From Flexibacter flexilis DSM 6793 (lineage in GTDB: Bacteria; Bacteroidota; Bacteroidia; Cytophagales; Flexibacteraceae): 64,000 bases of DNA. The stretch lies in assembly GCF_900112255.1 (NCBI RefSeq), contig NZ_FOLE01000001.1, positions 620,001 to 684,000 on the forward strand, given 5' to 3'. Below, one piece after another: positions 55,828-64,000 of this stretch. Position 1 is the stretch's first letter; every line of letters begins with the position of its first letter. Under the pieces are notes generated by a model, which was not told the DNA's origin, did no database searches, and saw nothing but the letters and a program-made list of their open reading frames with translations. The translations under genes and the position numbers were made by a program.

Positions 55828-58800
55828 TTAGTTGCCTTCAAATGGATTAATGAGAGGAGATGTTAGGCCTTTGGGCGTAACCAACCAGAAGAAGCGAAGT
55901 TCTCCTAAAAAGTTGTCTAACAATGCTTTGGCACGCGGACTTTGCGTATGCTGATAGAATGTTTTGAGCATTTCTTTGAGATAGCGACGTGCCTCCTCTC
56001 CGTCCTCAGTATCTATACGTTCGAGCTTTACAAGCTCCATATTCACCCTATCAAAAAACGTAAGATTCGCATCATAAACGAAAGCCGCCCCGCCTGTCAT
56101 GCCTGCCCCAAAATTATAGCCAGTTTCACCCAAAATCACAACTGTTCCGCCCGTCATGTACTCGCAAGCGTGGTCGCCAGTACCTTCCACCACCGCCAAC
56201 GCTCCCGAATTGCGCACCGCAAAACGTTCGCCAGCCTTGCCCGCAATGAACACTTGCCCGCCCGTCGCACCATACAAACACGTGTTGCCCGCAATGGCTT
56301 TTTCTTTGCGCACATCTTCGGGCACTACCACGATGCGGCCTCCGCTCATGCCTTTGCCCACATAATCGTTGGCGTTGCCTGTGAGCGAAATATTCAAACC
56401 TTCTATCAAAAACACGCCCAACGACTGCCCCGCATTTCCTTTCAGGCTAATGTTAATCGTGTTTTTGGGCAAACCTTTATCGCCGTATTTCTCAGCGATT
56501 ACACCACTAATATACGCCCCAAAACTACGGTTTGTGTTGCTAATGCTATATTCTGTAAATATCTGTTGCTTAGGATTTTGAATCGCTTTCTTTACGTCTT
56601 CGTACACGTATTTTTCAAACAAATGCTTGTCGAAAGGCTCGTTGCGCCAATGCTGTTGCGTGTTCGTGCCGTTGAGATTGCTCAACAAAAACGAGAAATC
56701 AAACTTGGCGGCTTTCGGGTGATTCACCACCTCCAAAAGCTCTGTGCGGCCTACGATTTCGTCCAAAGATTTATAACCCAATTCCGCCAAAATTTCGCGG
56801 ACTTCCTGCGCCACTTGTCGCAAATATTGGATAATGCCTTCCGTCGTGCCTTTGAAATGCTCGCGCAAGGTTGTCTCTTGCGTGGCGATGCCCACACTAC
56901 ATTTGTTCAGGTGACAAACGCGCAAAATTTTGCAACCAATCGTAGAAAGTAGCACCGTACCGAATCCAAACGATTCTGCGCCCAAAATGGCCGCTTTCAC
57001 CACGTCCAAACCTGTTTTGAGGCCGCCATCTACTTGCAACTCTACCATTTTGCGCAAATTATTTGCTTTCAGGGCGTTATGTGCTTCCACAATTCCCAGT
57101 TCCCAAGGGTTGCCAGCGTGTTTTATGGACGAGAGTTGCGCCGCACCCGTACCGCCATCGTAGCCCGAAATAATAATTTTGTCGGCGTAGGCTTTGGCCA
57201 CACCCGCCGCAATCGTCCCGACACCCAACGAAGAAACCAGTTTCACGCTTACGCGTGCTTGCGGATTCACTTGTTTTAGGTCAAAAATCAATTGCGCCAA
57301 ATCTTCGATAGAATAAATATCGTGATGCGGCGGCGGCGAAATCAGCGTAATGCCCGGTATCGTGTAGCGCAACGAAGCGATAAGCGGCGTTACTTTATTG
57401 CCAGGCAACTGCCCGCCTTCGCCAGGTTTTGCGCCTTGCGCCAACTTGATTTGCAACTCTTTCGCGCTGCGCAAATATTCGGGTGTAACGCCAAAACGTC
57501 CAGAAGCAATTTGCTTAATGCTGCTGTTGCGCAACGTGCCGTAACGTTTTTTGTCCTCGCCACCCTCGCCCGAATTGGACATACCGCCCAAACGGTTCAT
57601 GGCTTCGGCAATAGCTTCATGCGCTTCGGGGGAAATAGAACCCAAACTCATGGCCGCCGAATTGAAACGACGCGTAATATTTTCGATTGGCTCAACTTCA
57701 CTCAGCGGCAAAGGTTGAGGCGTTTTTTTCAAAGACAAAAAGTCGCGAATCATAAACAATTCGCGTTTGTTCACGCGCTGACGAATGGCCTCGTAGTCGG
57801 CTGCCGAATGGCTCACCGCAAATTTGCGGATACCCTGCGACACGTCGGGCGAATAGTCGTGATACTCGCCTTTTGGCATAAATTTGTAATAGCTACCCAC
57901 TTCGAGTGCGTATTGTTTTTGATATTCAACTTTCGGGAAAGTTTTGGTATGATATTCCCAAATTTTTTGTTCTATATCGCTGTACGTCAGGCCGTGCAGA
58001 ATGGAATTGGCATGTTCAAAACAATCTTCCGTAACGTCTTTACCCAAACCAATAATATCAAACAAATTACTGTGATGATAGCTGTCTATGGCGCAAATGC
58101 CCATTTTGGACATAATCTTGAGCAAACCCGCATTCATGGCTTTGTTCACGTTTTTGAGGGCTTCTTTTTTGCGGCGATTCAGCGTACCGTTATACAAATT
58201 CGCTTTGCGTTCTACCAAAGAAAGCGTCGAAGCAAAAAGCAAATACGGATACACCGCCGTCGCGCCTAAAGCTATCATCACGGCGCAAGAGTGCGCGTCG
58301 TGTACTTCGCCCGAAATCACCATCAAAGACACCAAGCCGCGTATTTTTTGCTTAAACAAAGCCGCGTTCACGTAGCCAATCACCATTGGCATTGGCATAA
58401 GTGCTTCATTGGCAGACAAATGACGGTCGTCCAGAATCACCAAACGCACGCCATCGTTTCGCACGGCACTCACAATACTTTCGGCCAAATCATGCAACGA
58501 AGCACGCAAATCCCCTGCAAAATTCGTGTAAAAAACACGGTTTTTGTAATGCGGCTGATACTGCGGCATACTGCTATTGCCGAAGCTGGAAATCACGTCC
58601 AAACGTTCTTTGGACAAAATCGGGCTGCTCAAACGAATCCCAATCGCATTTTCGGGCGACTCTTTCAGGATATTGCCGCGCTGCCCCAACGTAATGGACG
58701 AAGACATAATCAGTTTTTCGCGCAACGGGTCAAGTGGCGGGTTGGTTACCTGCGCAAATCGTTGGCGGAAATAGTCCGTAAAATGACGACGAATATTGCT

Positions 58801-60270
58801 AAAACAAGCCATTGGCGTATCGTCGCCCATCGAACCCGTTTCTTCTTTTCCTTGCTCGGCCATTGGGCTGATAATGCTCTCCATCACCTCGTTAGTGTAG
58901 TTGTGATAGCGTTGCATTCGCACCAAATCGGCATATTGGTAGTCGGTGTGGTCAGCAAAATTTTCTTCCACGTGTTCCACCACATAAATTTGGTGCTTGT
59001 TGAGCCATTCTTGATACGGCTGCGAGTTTTTCACGTAGTCCCGAATGTCATCGTTAGAAAGGATTTGGCCGTAGCGTGTGTCTAAGGCGATCATTTCACC
59101 GCCGTTGAGTTTACCTTGTTTCAAGATTTTTTCTTCTGGAATATCCAAAACACCCAACTCACTGGCAATAAGCATTCTATCATCCGAAGTAATCACGTAT
59201 TTGGCAGGGCGAAGGCCGTTTCTGTCCATTACCGTCGCCAAATAACGCCCGTCGGTGATGTTTACCGCCGCAGGGCCGTCCCAAGCCTCAAAGTTGGTAC
59301 TTTTGTATTCGTAAAAAGCGCGAATATCGGCATCGTTTTTGGGCAAATTTTGCCAAGCTGGCGGGAACATACAGCGCACAGCCTTGAAAAAGTCCACACC
59401 ATTTTCCAACAAAAACTCAAACATATTGTCCACCGAGCCGCTGTCGCTGGTGCGTGTGTCCAGAATCGGCAAAATATTTTGCATTTCCTCTTGGCTAAAC
59501 ACATCACTTTCAACACTTTCCGTACTTACTTGCATAATGTAACGGTTGGCTTCAATGGAATTTATCTCGCCATTGTGCGCCAACATTCTGAACGGCTGCG
59601 CCAAAGCCCATTTGGGCAAAGTATTGGTAGAAAATCGCTGGTGAAACATCACGAAACCCGTTTCGAAAGTCCTTTCTTGCAAATCCAAATAAAAAGTTTC
59701 GAGTTTGTCGGGCATCACCAAACCCTTATAACTGATTACTTTATCCGAAAAAGAAGCCACATAAAAGCGGTCGTCTTGGGAAAATGTATGTTCGATGTGC
59801 TTGCGCACCAAGTACAGCACCGACGCAAAACGGCGTGCCGCCATCAGCGAATTGGGCACAATAAACGCCTGCGTAATGAGTGGCAAATCGGCCAAAGCCT
59901 GTTCGCCCAACACGTCCGTATTGAGGGGTACAGGTCTGTAAAACAATAGTTTAAGATCGTATTCGGCGCAAATATTGCTTACTATATCCTTTTGCGACTC
60001 ATCGGAAAAGAAAAGCATAGCTACCGCAAATTTTTCGGGTAAATCGTAGCCATAATCTTTGGCGATTTGCTGCATAAAAGCCCTTGGCATCGAAAACAAA
60101 AAGCCACAACCGTCGCCGCTCTTACCGTCGGCAGCTATCGCGCCACGGTGTACCATGCGACTCAGTGCCGTGATGGCATCATCTGTAATTCCGCGAGAAG
60201 GTTTGTTATAAATATTGGCAATAAAGCCGCAACCGCAACTGTCTTTAAAGTCGTAAAATAACTTGCTCAT
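55828..60270 (-). CDS. gltB: glutamate synthase large subunit
   Basis: A 1480-aa enzyme of full length. It starts with a short propeptide followed by CGFIANIYNKPSR, so Cys14 becomes the N-terminal glutamine amidotransferase nucleophile. Class II amidotransferase motifs follow (FHQRFSTNTLPKWALAQPFR, MLAHNGEINS). The central and FMN-binding synthase domains contain GAKPGEGGQLPGNKVTP and IISGYDGGTGAAQLSSIKHA, and the iron-sulfur cluster Cys1113, Cys1119 and Cys1124 (CKILRVCHLNKCSVGIATQ). The C-terminal beta-helix has GNTCLYGATGGQVFIAG. It makes glutamate from glutamine and 2-oxoglutarate. The small subunit gltD is not adjacent on either side; an unlinked subunit or another electron donor is implied. 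Confidence 0.97.
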   Translation of the reverse strand: MSKLFYDFKDSCGCGFIANIYNKPSRGITDDAITALSRMVHRGAIAADGKSGDGCGFLFSMPRAFMQQIAKDYGYDLPEKFAVAMLFFSDESQKDIVSNICAEYDLKLLFYRPVPLNTDVLGEQALADLPLITQAFIVPNSLMAARRFASVLYLVRKHIEHTFSQDDRFYVASFSDKVISYKGLVMPDKLETFYLDLQERTFETGFVMFHQRFSTNTLPKWALAQPFRMLAHNGEINSIEANRYIMQVSTESVESDVFSQEEMQNILPILDTRTSDSGSVDNMFEFLLENGVDFFKAVRCMFPPAWQNLPKNDADIRAFYEYKSTNFEAWDGPAAVNITDGRYLATVMDRNGLRPAKYVITSDDRMLIASELGVLDIPEEKILKQGKLNGGEMIALDTRYGQILSNDDIRDYVKNSQPYQEWLNKHQIYVVEHVEENFADHTDYQYADLVRMQRYHNYTNEVMESIISPMAEQGKEETGSMGDDTPMACFSNIRRHFTDYFRQRFAQVTNPPLDPLREKLIMSSSITLGQRGNILKESPENAIGIRLSSPILSKERLDVISSFGNSSMPQYQPHYKNRVFYTNFAGDLRASLHDLAESIVSAVRNDGVRLVILDDRHLSANEALMPMPMVIGYVNAALFKQKIRGLVSLMVISGEVHDAHSCAVMIALGATAVYPYLLFASTLSLVERKANLYNGTLNRRKKEALKNVNKAMNAGLLKIMSKMGICAIDSYHHSNLFDIIGLGKDVTEDCFEHANSILHGLTYSDIEQKIWEYHTKTFPKVEYQKQYALEVGSYYKFMPKGEYHDYSPDVSQGIRKFAVSHSAADYEAIRQRVNKRELFMIRDFLSLKKTPQPLPLSEVEPIENITRRFNSAAMSLGSISPEAHEAIAEAMNRLGGMSNSGEGGEDKKRYGTLRNSSIKQIASGRFGVTPEYLRSAKELQIKLAQGAKPGEGGQLPGNKVTPLIASLRYTIPGITLISPPPHHDIYSIEDLAQLIFDLKQVNPQARVSVKLVSSLGVGTIAAGVAKAYADKIIISGYDGGTGAAQLSSIKHAGNPWELGIVEAHNALKANNLRKMVELQVDGGLKTGLDVVKAAILGAESFGFGTVLLSTIGCKILRVCHLNKCSVGIATQETTLREHFKGTTEGIIQYLRQVAQEVREILAELGYKSLDEIVGRTELLEVVNHPKAAKFDFSFLLSNLNGTNTQQHWRNEPFDKHLFEKYVYEDVKKAIQNPKQQIFTEYSISNTNRSFGAYISGVIAEKYGDKGLPKNTINISLKGNAGQSLGVFLIEGLNISLTGNANDYVGKGMSGGRIVVVPEDVRKEKAIAGNTCLYGATGGQVFIAGKAGERFAVRNSGALAVVEGTGDHACEYMTGGTVVILGETGYNFGAGMTGGAAFVYDANLTFFDRVNMELVKLERIDTEDGEEARRYLKEMLKTFYQHTQSPRAKALLDNFLGELRFFWLVTPKGLTSPLINPFEGN

Positions 60271-60490
60271 TTGTCCATAGGTGTTAGAAGTCCCAACAGA
60301 TATACAATGTTTAGCTGAAATTTACGATTATTTCCCAACAAAAACAGCATTACGTTACGATTTTACTAAAAAGAAAAAGACATCTCACTCTATTTGAATT
60401 TTTCTAATAGATAAAAGCTACAAAAATTAAACGTCAAAAATCGCAGGAAGAATAACGTTTAATTAGGATCGCTAAAAAGATTTTCAAAAA

Positions 60491-60518
60491 AAAGACTGAC
60501 TTAAAAAGCCAGTCCTTT
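60491..60518 (-). terminator. terminator-like hairpin after the RND pump gene
   Basis: AAAGACTG-AC / GC-CAGTCCTTT with a small internal mismatch and a 6-7-base loop; on the minus strand followed by TTTTTTTGAAAA. Confidence 0.6.
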
Positions 60519-60557
60519 TAGAATTTAGTAAAAATATTAACTCTACTACTGTGTTTT

Positions 60558-63500
60558 TTATTCGTCAATGCTTACGTGTTTCGTGCGATAGAACACCCAA
60601 TAAATAATCGGGAAAACAAGCAAAGTAAGTACGGTGGCCGTCGCCAAACCGCCTATAATTACGATAGCCAAAGGCTTTTGAGATTCTGAACCAATGCCCG
60701 TGCTAATAGCGGCAGGAAGCAAGCCAATCGAGGCCATGAGTGCGGTCATTACCACGGGTCGCGTACGTGCTTTGATGGCTTCTTTGATGGCCAATTCCAG
60801 TTTCATGCGGTCGCGGGTATTTTTATGAAATTCCGAAATCAAGATTACGCCATTCTGAATACAAATCCCGAACAAGGCAATAAAGCCCACGCCTCCCGAA
60901 ATACCGAAGTTCATGCCCGTAACGTGCAGCGCAATGATGCCGCCCACAATCGCAAAAGGCACATTGGCCAACACCAATAGCGAATCTTTGGCATTACCGA
61001 ACATGATGAACAGCAACACAAAAATTCCAATCAAACTAATAGGTACCATTTGCGCCAAACGGCCAGTGGCACGCACCTGATTTTCAAACTCGCCCGTCCA
61101 GCCAATCGTGCAGCCTGTCGGCAATTTGATATTTTTGAACACTTTAGCTTGCGCTTCAGCAATCGTGCTTCCCAAATCGCGGTCGCGTACCGAGAATTTC
61201 ACGCCAATAAAACGTTTGGTATTGTCGCGATAAATAAAAGCTGGCCCCGTGATTCGCCGAATCGTTGAGATGGATTTTAGTGGAATTTTCGCGCCCTGAA
61301 TCGTCGGTACTTTCAGGTTTGCAATGTCATTTTCATCTTTTCTATACTCTTTTTCATAGCGCACGCGCACATCAAATTTACGTTCGCCTTCATATTTTTG
61401 CGTGGCGGTTTTGCCCCCAAAAGCCATTTCCAAAACGGCCTGCGCATCCGAAACATTCACGCCGTAAGCCGCCATTTTCTCGCGGTCAAGCAGTACACTT
61501 ATTTCGGGTTGTCCCACGTTGCGCAAAATGCCCACATCCTTGATGCCCTCAATGCCCTGAATTTGCTTAATTACTTGCGTGGCCAACTCATCCAATTGAT
61601 TGAGGTCATCACCATAAATTTTGATAGCATTAGAGGCTTTAATCCCTGCGGCAGCTTCCGCCACATTGTCCATGATTGGCTGCGAATAATTATAGACAAT
61701 TCCCTGATAATTAGCGAGATTACTATCAATTTCACGAATAATATCATCTACTGTTTTGCCTCCCCATTGGTCTTTGGACTTCAAATCCACTTGAAATTGC
61801 AGAAAGTTAAACCCGTTCGGATCTGTACCATCATTAGAACGCCCTTCTTGAAACAAAACACTATTGACTTCTTTGGTTTTTCGGATTTCAGTCGAAATAA
61901 TTTTAGCCCATTGTACCGATGGTTCTTGTCCATAACTAATTGGAAGTTCGGCAGTTACCCACAAAGCTCCTTCATTTAATTGTGGCAAAAATTCCGTTCC
62001 CAAAAATTTGGCAGAAAAGCAAATAATGGCAATAAATACACTAGAAGCAATTAACGTTATTTTCTTATGTGCAAACGTCCAATTAAAGCCTTTTTCTACA
62101 ATGCTATTCCAGAAATTAACGAATTTATTATCCTTTTCTCTTACGTTTTTATCTAAGAAAATATGACAAAGTACAGGCACTAAAGTAAGCGTAAATATCA
62201 AAGCTCCCAGCAACGCAAAACCGAGTGTATAAGCCAGCGGCGAAAACATTTTTCCTTCTACTTTTTGGAAAGAAAAAATAGGCAATAATGCTGTAATAAT
62301 AATGAGTTTTGAAAAGAAAATAGCCTTGCCTAATTCCGAACCAGTTCGTTTAATTATGCTACCAATCGCCAATTTATTATAATTGTCCATGCCACGCTTG
62401 TGCGCAATATGGTCAAGTGCCACAAAAATTCCTTCCACCATTACCACCGCACCATCTATAATAATTCCGAAATCTACCGCACCCAAAGAAAGTAAATTCG
62501 CACTCATTCCTTTGAGTTTTAGACACAAAAAAGCAAATAATAATGCCAATGGAATAATAATAGAAACTGTAATTGTAGTGCGCCAGTCAGCCATAAAAAG
62601 AAACACAATTACCGTAACGAAAATGATGCCTTCTAACATATTATGCATTACAGTAGATGTGGTATATTCCATCAAATTATCACGATCATAAAACGTTTCC
62701 ATTTTGACATCTTTTGGCAAAATTTCAGTATTCAATTCTTCTATTTTTGCCTTTACACGTGCCAAGACTTCTTGTGGATTTTCATCCTTTCGCATCACTA
62801 CAATGCCTTCTACCACATCATCATTATCATTTAATCCAGTTTGGCCAACACGTGGATAAGAACTTTCCTTTACATCAGCTACATTTTTTACCAAAATTGG
62901 ATTTTCTCCCGCTTCATCTACAATAATATTTTCAATATCTTGTATGGATTTAATTAAACCCACGCCACGCACTACATAAGCCTGTGAATTTTTCTCAATA
63001 ATATCGCCCCCGACGTTGATATTACTCTGATTTACGGCCTGAAAAACTTGCAAAGGCGTGATATTATATTTCGATAAACGATTAGGATCCACGCTCACAT
63101 CGTAGGTCTTGGTTTGTCCGCCAAAAGCCACAATATCCGCCACGCCCGAAACGGCACGTAATTGCCTGTCTATCATCCAATTTTGAATGGTTAGCAAGTC
63201 GCGCGTATCGCGGTCTTTACTCTTGAGTGTATAGCGAAAAATCTCGCCAGTTGGGCCGTAAGGTGGTTGCACATCAGGCTCTACACCATCTGGCAAAGAC
63301 ACATTTCGGAGCTGATTATTTACCTGTTGCCGCGCAAAAAAATCACCAATACCATCTTCAAAAATGATCTTAATTACGGACAATCCAAACATAGTAACAC
63401 TTCGAACACTTGTCTTTTTTTGGACAGGATTCATCGCAATTTCGATGGGGGTCGTTACAAAACGTTCTATCTCTTCTGCACTACGTCCATTCCATTCTGC

Positions 63501-63659
63501 TACAATAATTATTTGCGTATTGGTAACATCAGGAAACGCCTCAATTGGCATATTTTTGAACGCAAAAAATCCAGAAATAACTAAGATAGCAACCCAGAAA
63601 AAAGTAAAGCCTTTATGTTTGAGCGAAAAGGCTATAATATTTTTGATTATTTTATTCAT
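60558..63659 (-). CDS. heavy-metal efflux RND pump (CzcA/CusA family)
   Basis: A 1033-aa RND permease with 12 membrane helices in the usual 1+5+1+5 order. It has the heavy-metal efflux hallmark in TM4: LGAVDFGIIIDGAVVMVEG around residues 393-411, with both Asp residues. The N-terminus (FKNMPIEAFPDVTNTQIIIV) and the periplasmic segments (GPTGEIFRYTLKSKDRDTRD, PNRLSKYNITPLQVFQAVNQ) fit the CzcA/CusA branch more than drug exporters. It exports divalent or monovalent metal ions with an adaptor (directly upstream, 3 bases away) and an outer-membrane channel. The metal cannot be told from sequence alone. Confidence 0.93.
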   Translation of the reverse strand: MNKIIKNIIAFSLKHKGFTFFWVAILVISGFFAFKNMPIEAFPDVTNTQIIIVAEWNGRSAEEIERFVTTPIEIAMNPVQKKTSVRSVTMFGLSVIKIIFEDGIGDFFARQQVNNQLRNVSLPDGVEPDVQPPYGPTGEIFRYTLKSKDRDTRDLLTIQNWMIDRQLRAVSGVADIVAFGGQTKTYDVSVDPNRLSKYNITPLQVFQAVNQSNINVGGDIIEKNSQAYVVRGVGLIKSIQDIENIIVDEAGENPILVKNVADVKESSYPRVGQTGLNDNDDVVEGIVVMRKDENPQEVLARVKAKIEELNTEILPKDVKMETFYDRDNLMEYTTSTVMHNMLEGIIFVTVIVFLFMADWRTTITVSIIIPLALLFAFLCLKLKGMSANLLSLGAVDFGIIIDGAVVMVEGIFVALDHIAHKRGMDNYNKLAIGSIIKRTGSELGKAIFFSKLIIITALLPIFSFQKVEGKMFSPLAYTLGFALLGALIFTLTLVPVLCHIFLDKNVREKDNKFVNFWNSIVEKGFNWTFAHKKITLIASSVFIAIICFSAKFLGTEFLPQLNEGALWVTAELPISYGQEPSVQWAKIISTEIRKTKEVNSVLFQEGRSNDGTDPNGFNFLQFQVDLKSKDQWGGKTVDDIIREIDSNLANYQGIVYNYSQPIMDNVAEAAAGIKASNAIKIYGDDLNQLDELATQVIKQIQGIEGIKDVGILRNVGQPEISVLLDREKMAAYGVNVSDAQAVLEMAFGGKTATQKYEGERKFDVRVRYEKEYRKDENDIANLKVPTIQGAKIPLKSISTIRRITGPAFIYRDNTKRFIGVKFSVRDRDLGSTIAEAQAKVFKNIKLPTGCTIGWTGEFENQVRATGRLAQMVPISLIGIFVLLFIMFGNAKDSLLVLANVPFAIVGGIIALHVTGMNFGISGGVGFIALFGICIQNGVILISEFHKNTRDRMKLELAIKEAIKARTRPVVMTALMASIGLLPAAISTGIGSESQKPLAIVIIGGLATATVLTLLVFPIIYWVFYRTKHVSIDE

Positions 63660-63662
63660 TAC

Positions 63663-64000
63663 TTAGTCATTTAGCGCATCGTATATTAGCAATTGATTAG
63701 CAGTTATTACCTGCTCTCCCTCCTTTAAACCAGAAGAAATATAAGTAGTATTACCAAGCTGTCTGAATACTTCTACTTGCTTTGTAGTTATATTATTTCT
63801 GTCCTTAAATATCATTACAAAATTTTTGCTTTTATCAAAAATAATAGCAGCAGAAGGAACTGCAATCATTTGGTCATTATCTGTATAAGACAATTTAATA
63901 TTTGCGCGCATTTCTGGCTTCAACAGAAATTTATTATTATGTAATTTAATCCGTACTTTCATGGATTTTGTTTCGGGATCAATTACACTATAAATTTTAT
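63663..64000 (-). CDS. CzcB/CusB-type efflux adaptor (partial at window edge)
   Basis: The reading frame stays open to the window edge, so the real start is outside. The visible C-terminal 112 residues contain YSVIDPETKSMKVRIKLHNN and KFLLKPEMRANI, the beta-barrel signature of metal-efflux adaptors, then the membrane-proximal domain (AVPSAAIIFDKSKNFVMIFK) and GLKEGEQVITANQLLIYDA at the end. It lies 3 bases before the RND gene, in the usual adaptor-pump order. Confidence 0.9.
   Translation of the reverse strand, partial: KIYSVIDPETKSMKVRIKLHNNKFLLKPEMRANIKLSYTDNDQMIAVPSAAIIFDKSKNFVMIFKDRNNITTKQVEVFRQLGNTTYISSGLKEGEQVITANQLLIYDALND

Noticed and set aside
55942-56952. 336-codon open frame on the plus strand opposite gltB
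   Set aside because: Composition is that of an antisense frame (His/Phe/Arg-rich) and gltB motifs are continuous on the other strand.

Overview
The window reads as a Bacteroidota chromosome, most likely of the Cytophagales type. The main grounds are promoters of the TTG-N19..23-TAnnTTTG kind, almost no Shine-Dalgarno sequences, many SPII lipoproteins, DUF3078, DUF4199 and DUF4476 families, LytS/LytTR regulators, and a giant secreted protein ending in a type IX secretion (T9SS) type A sorting domain. No rRNA, tRNA or CRISPR array was seen.

Region 1 (1 to about 14.57 kb) is part of a Mu-like transposable prophage that continues to the left of the window. At the left edge are rightward genes: the end of a DNA methyltransferase, a virion-morphogenesis protein and a putative tail completion protein. 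These converge on a long leftward early operon that starts at 13.3 kb and runs to 1.5 kb. In order of transcription it encodes a small HTH (Ner-like) protein, three small proteins, a MuA-like DDE transposase, a MuB-like ATPase, a second P-loop ATPase, many small proteins, a DUF3164 protein, a replication-type protein, a GemA/DUF1018 protein, a lipoprotein and a Rha-type regulator. A CI-like repressor is divergent from the operon across a 65-bp switch region. A 770-bp non-coding end with direct repeats and palindromes lies between the repressor and the host. The prophage appears to have landed in the 3' end of an RND-efflux adaptor gene, whose stop codon may be supplied by the phage terminus.

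Region 2 (14.6 to 31.4 kb) is ordinary chromosome: the truncated efflux adaptor and its small partner, an OmpA/TPR lipoprotein, PspC, two overlapping SurA-type foldases, a GNAT/FemAB-like protein, ScpA, an orphan efflux adaptor, DUF3078, an Ivy-like lipoprotein, a malate/lactate dehydrogenase, PheT, and small membrane proteins with TM2 or DUF2752 domains.

Region 3 (31.5 to 64 kb) holds a DUF4476 protein, a 2035-aa bacterial alpha-2-macroglobulin with an intact thioester motif, a stomatin/SPFH protein, an Ntn-type hydrolase fused to a membrane domain, a LytS/LytTR two-component pair, a GtrB-type glycosyltransferase, DUF4199, a 3531-aa thrombospondin type 3 repeat protein (10.6 kb) with an exact 2112-bp higher-order periodicity, glutamate synthase GltB, and a CzcA-type heavy-metal RND pump with the end of its adaptor.

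The observations I rate highest are the set of mutually exclusive RNA helices in front of the prophage rha gene (2350-2530), the 704-residue super-repeat of the giant protein, and the inferred prophage terminus inside the efflux operon.
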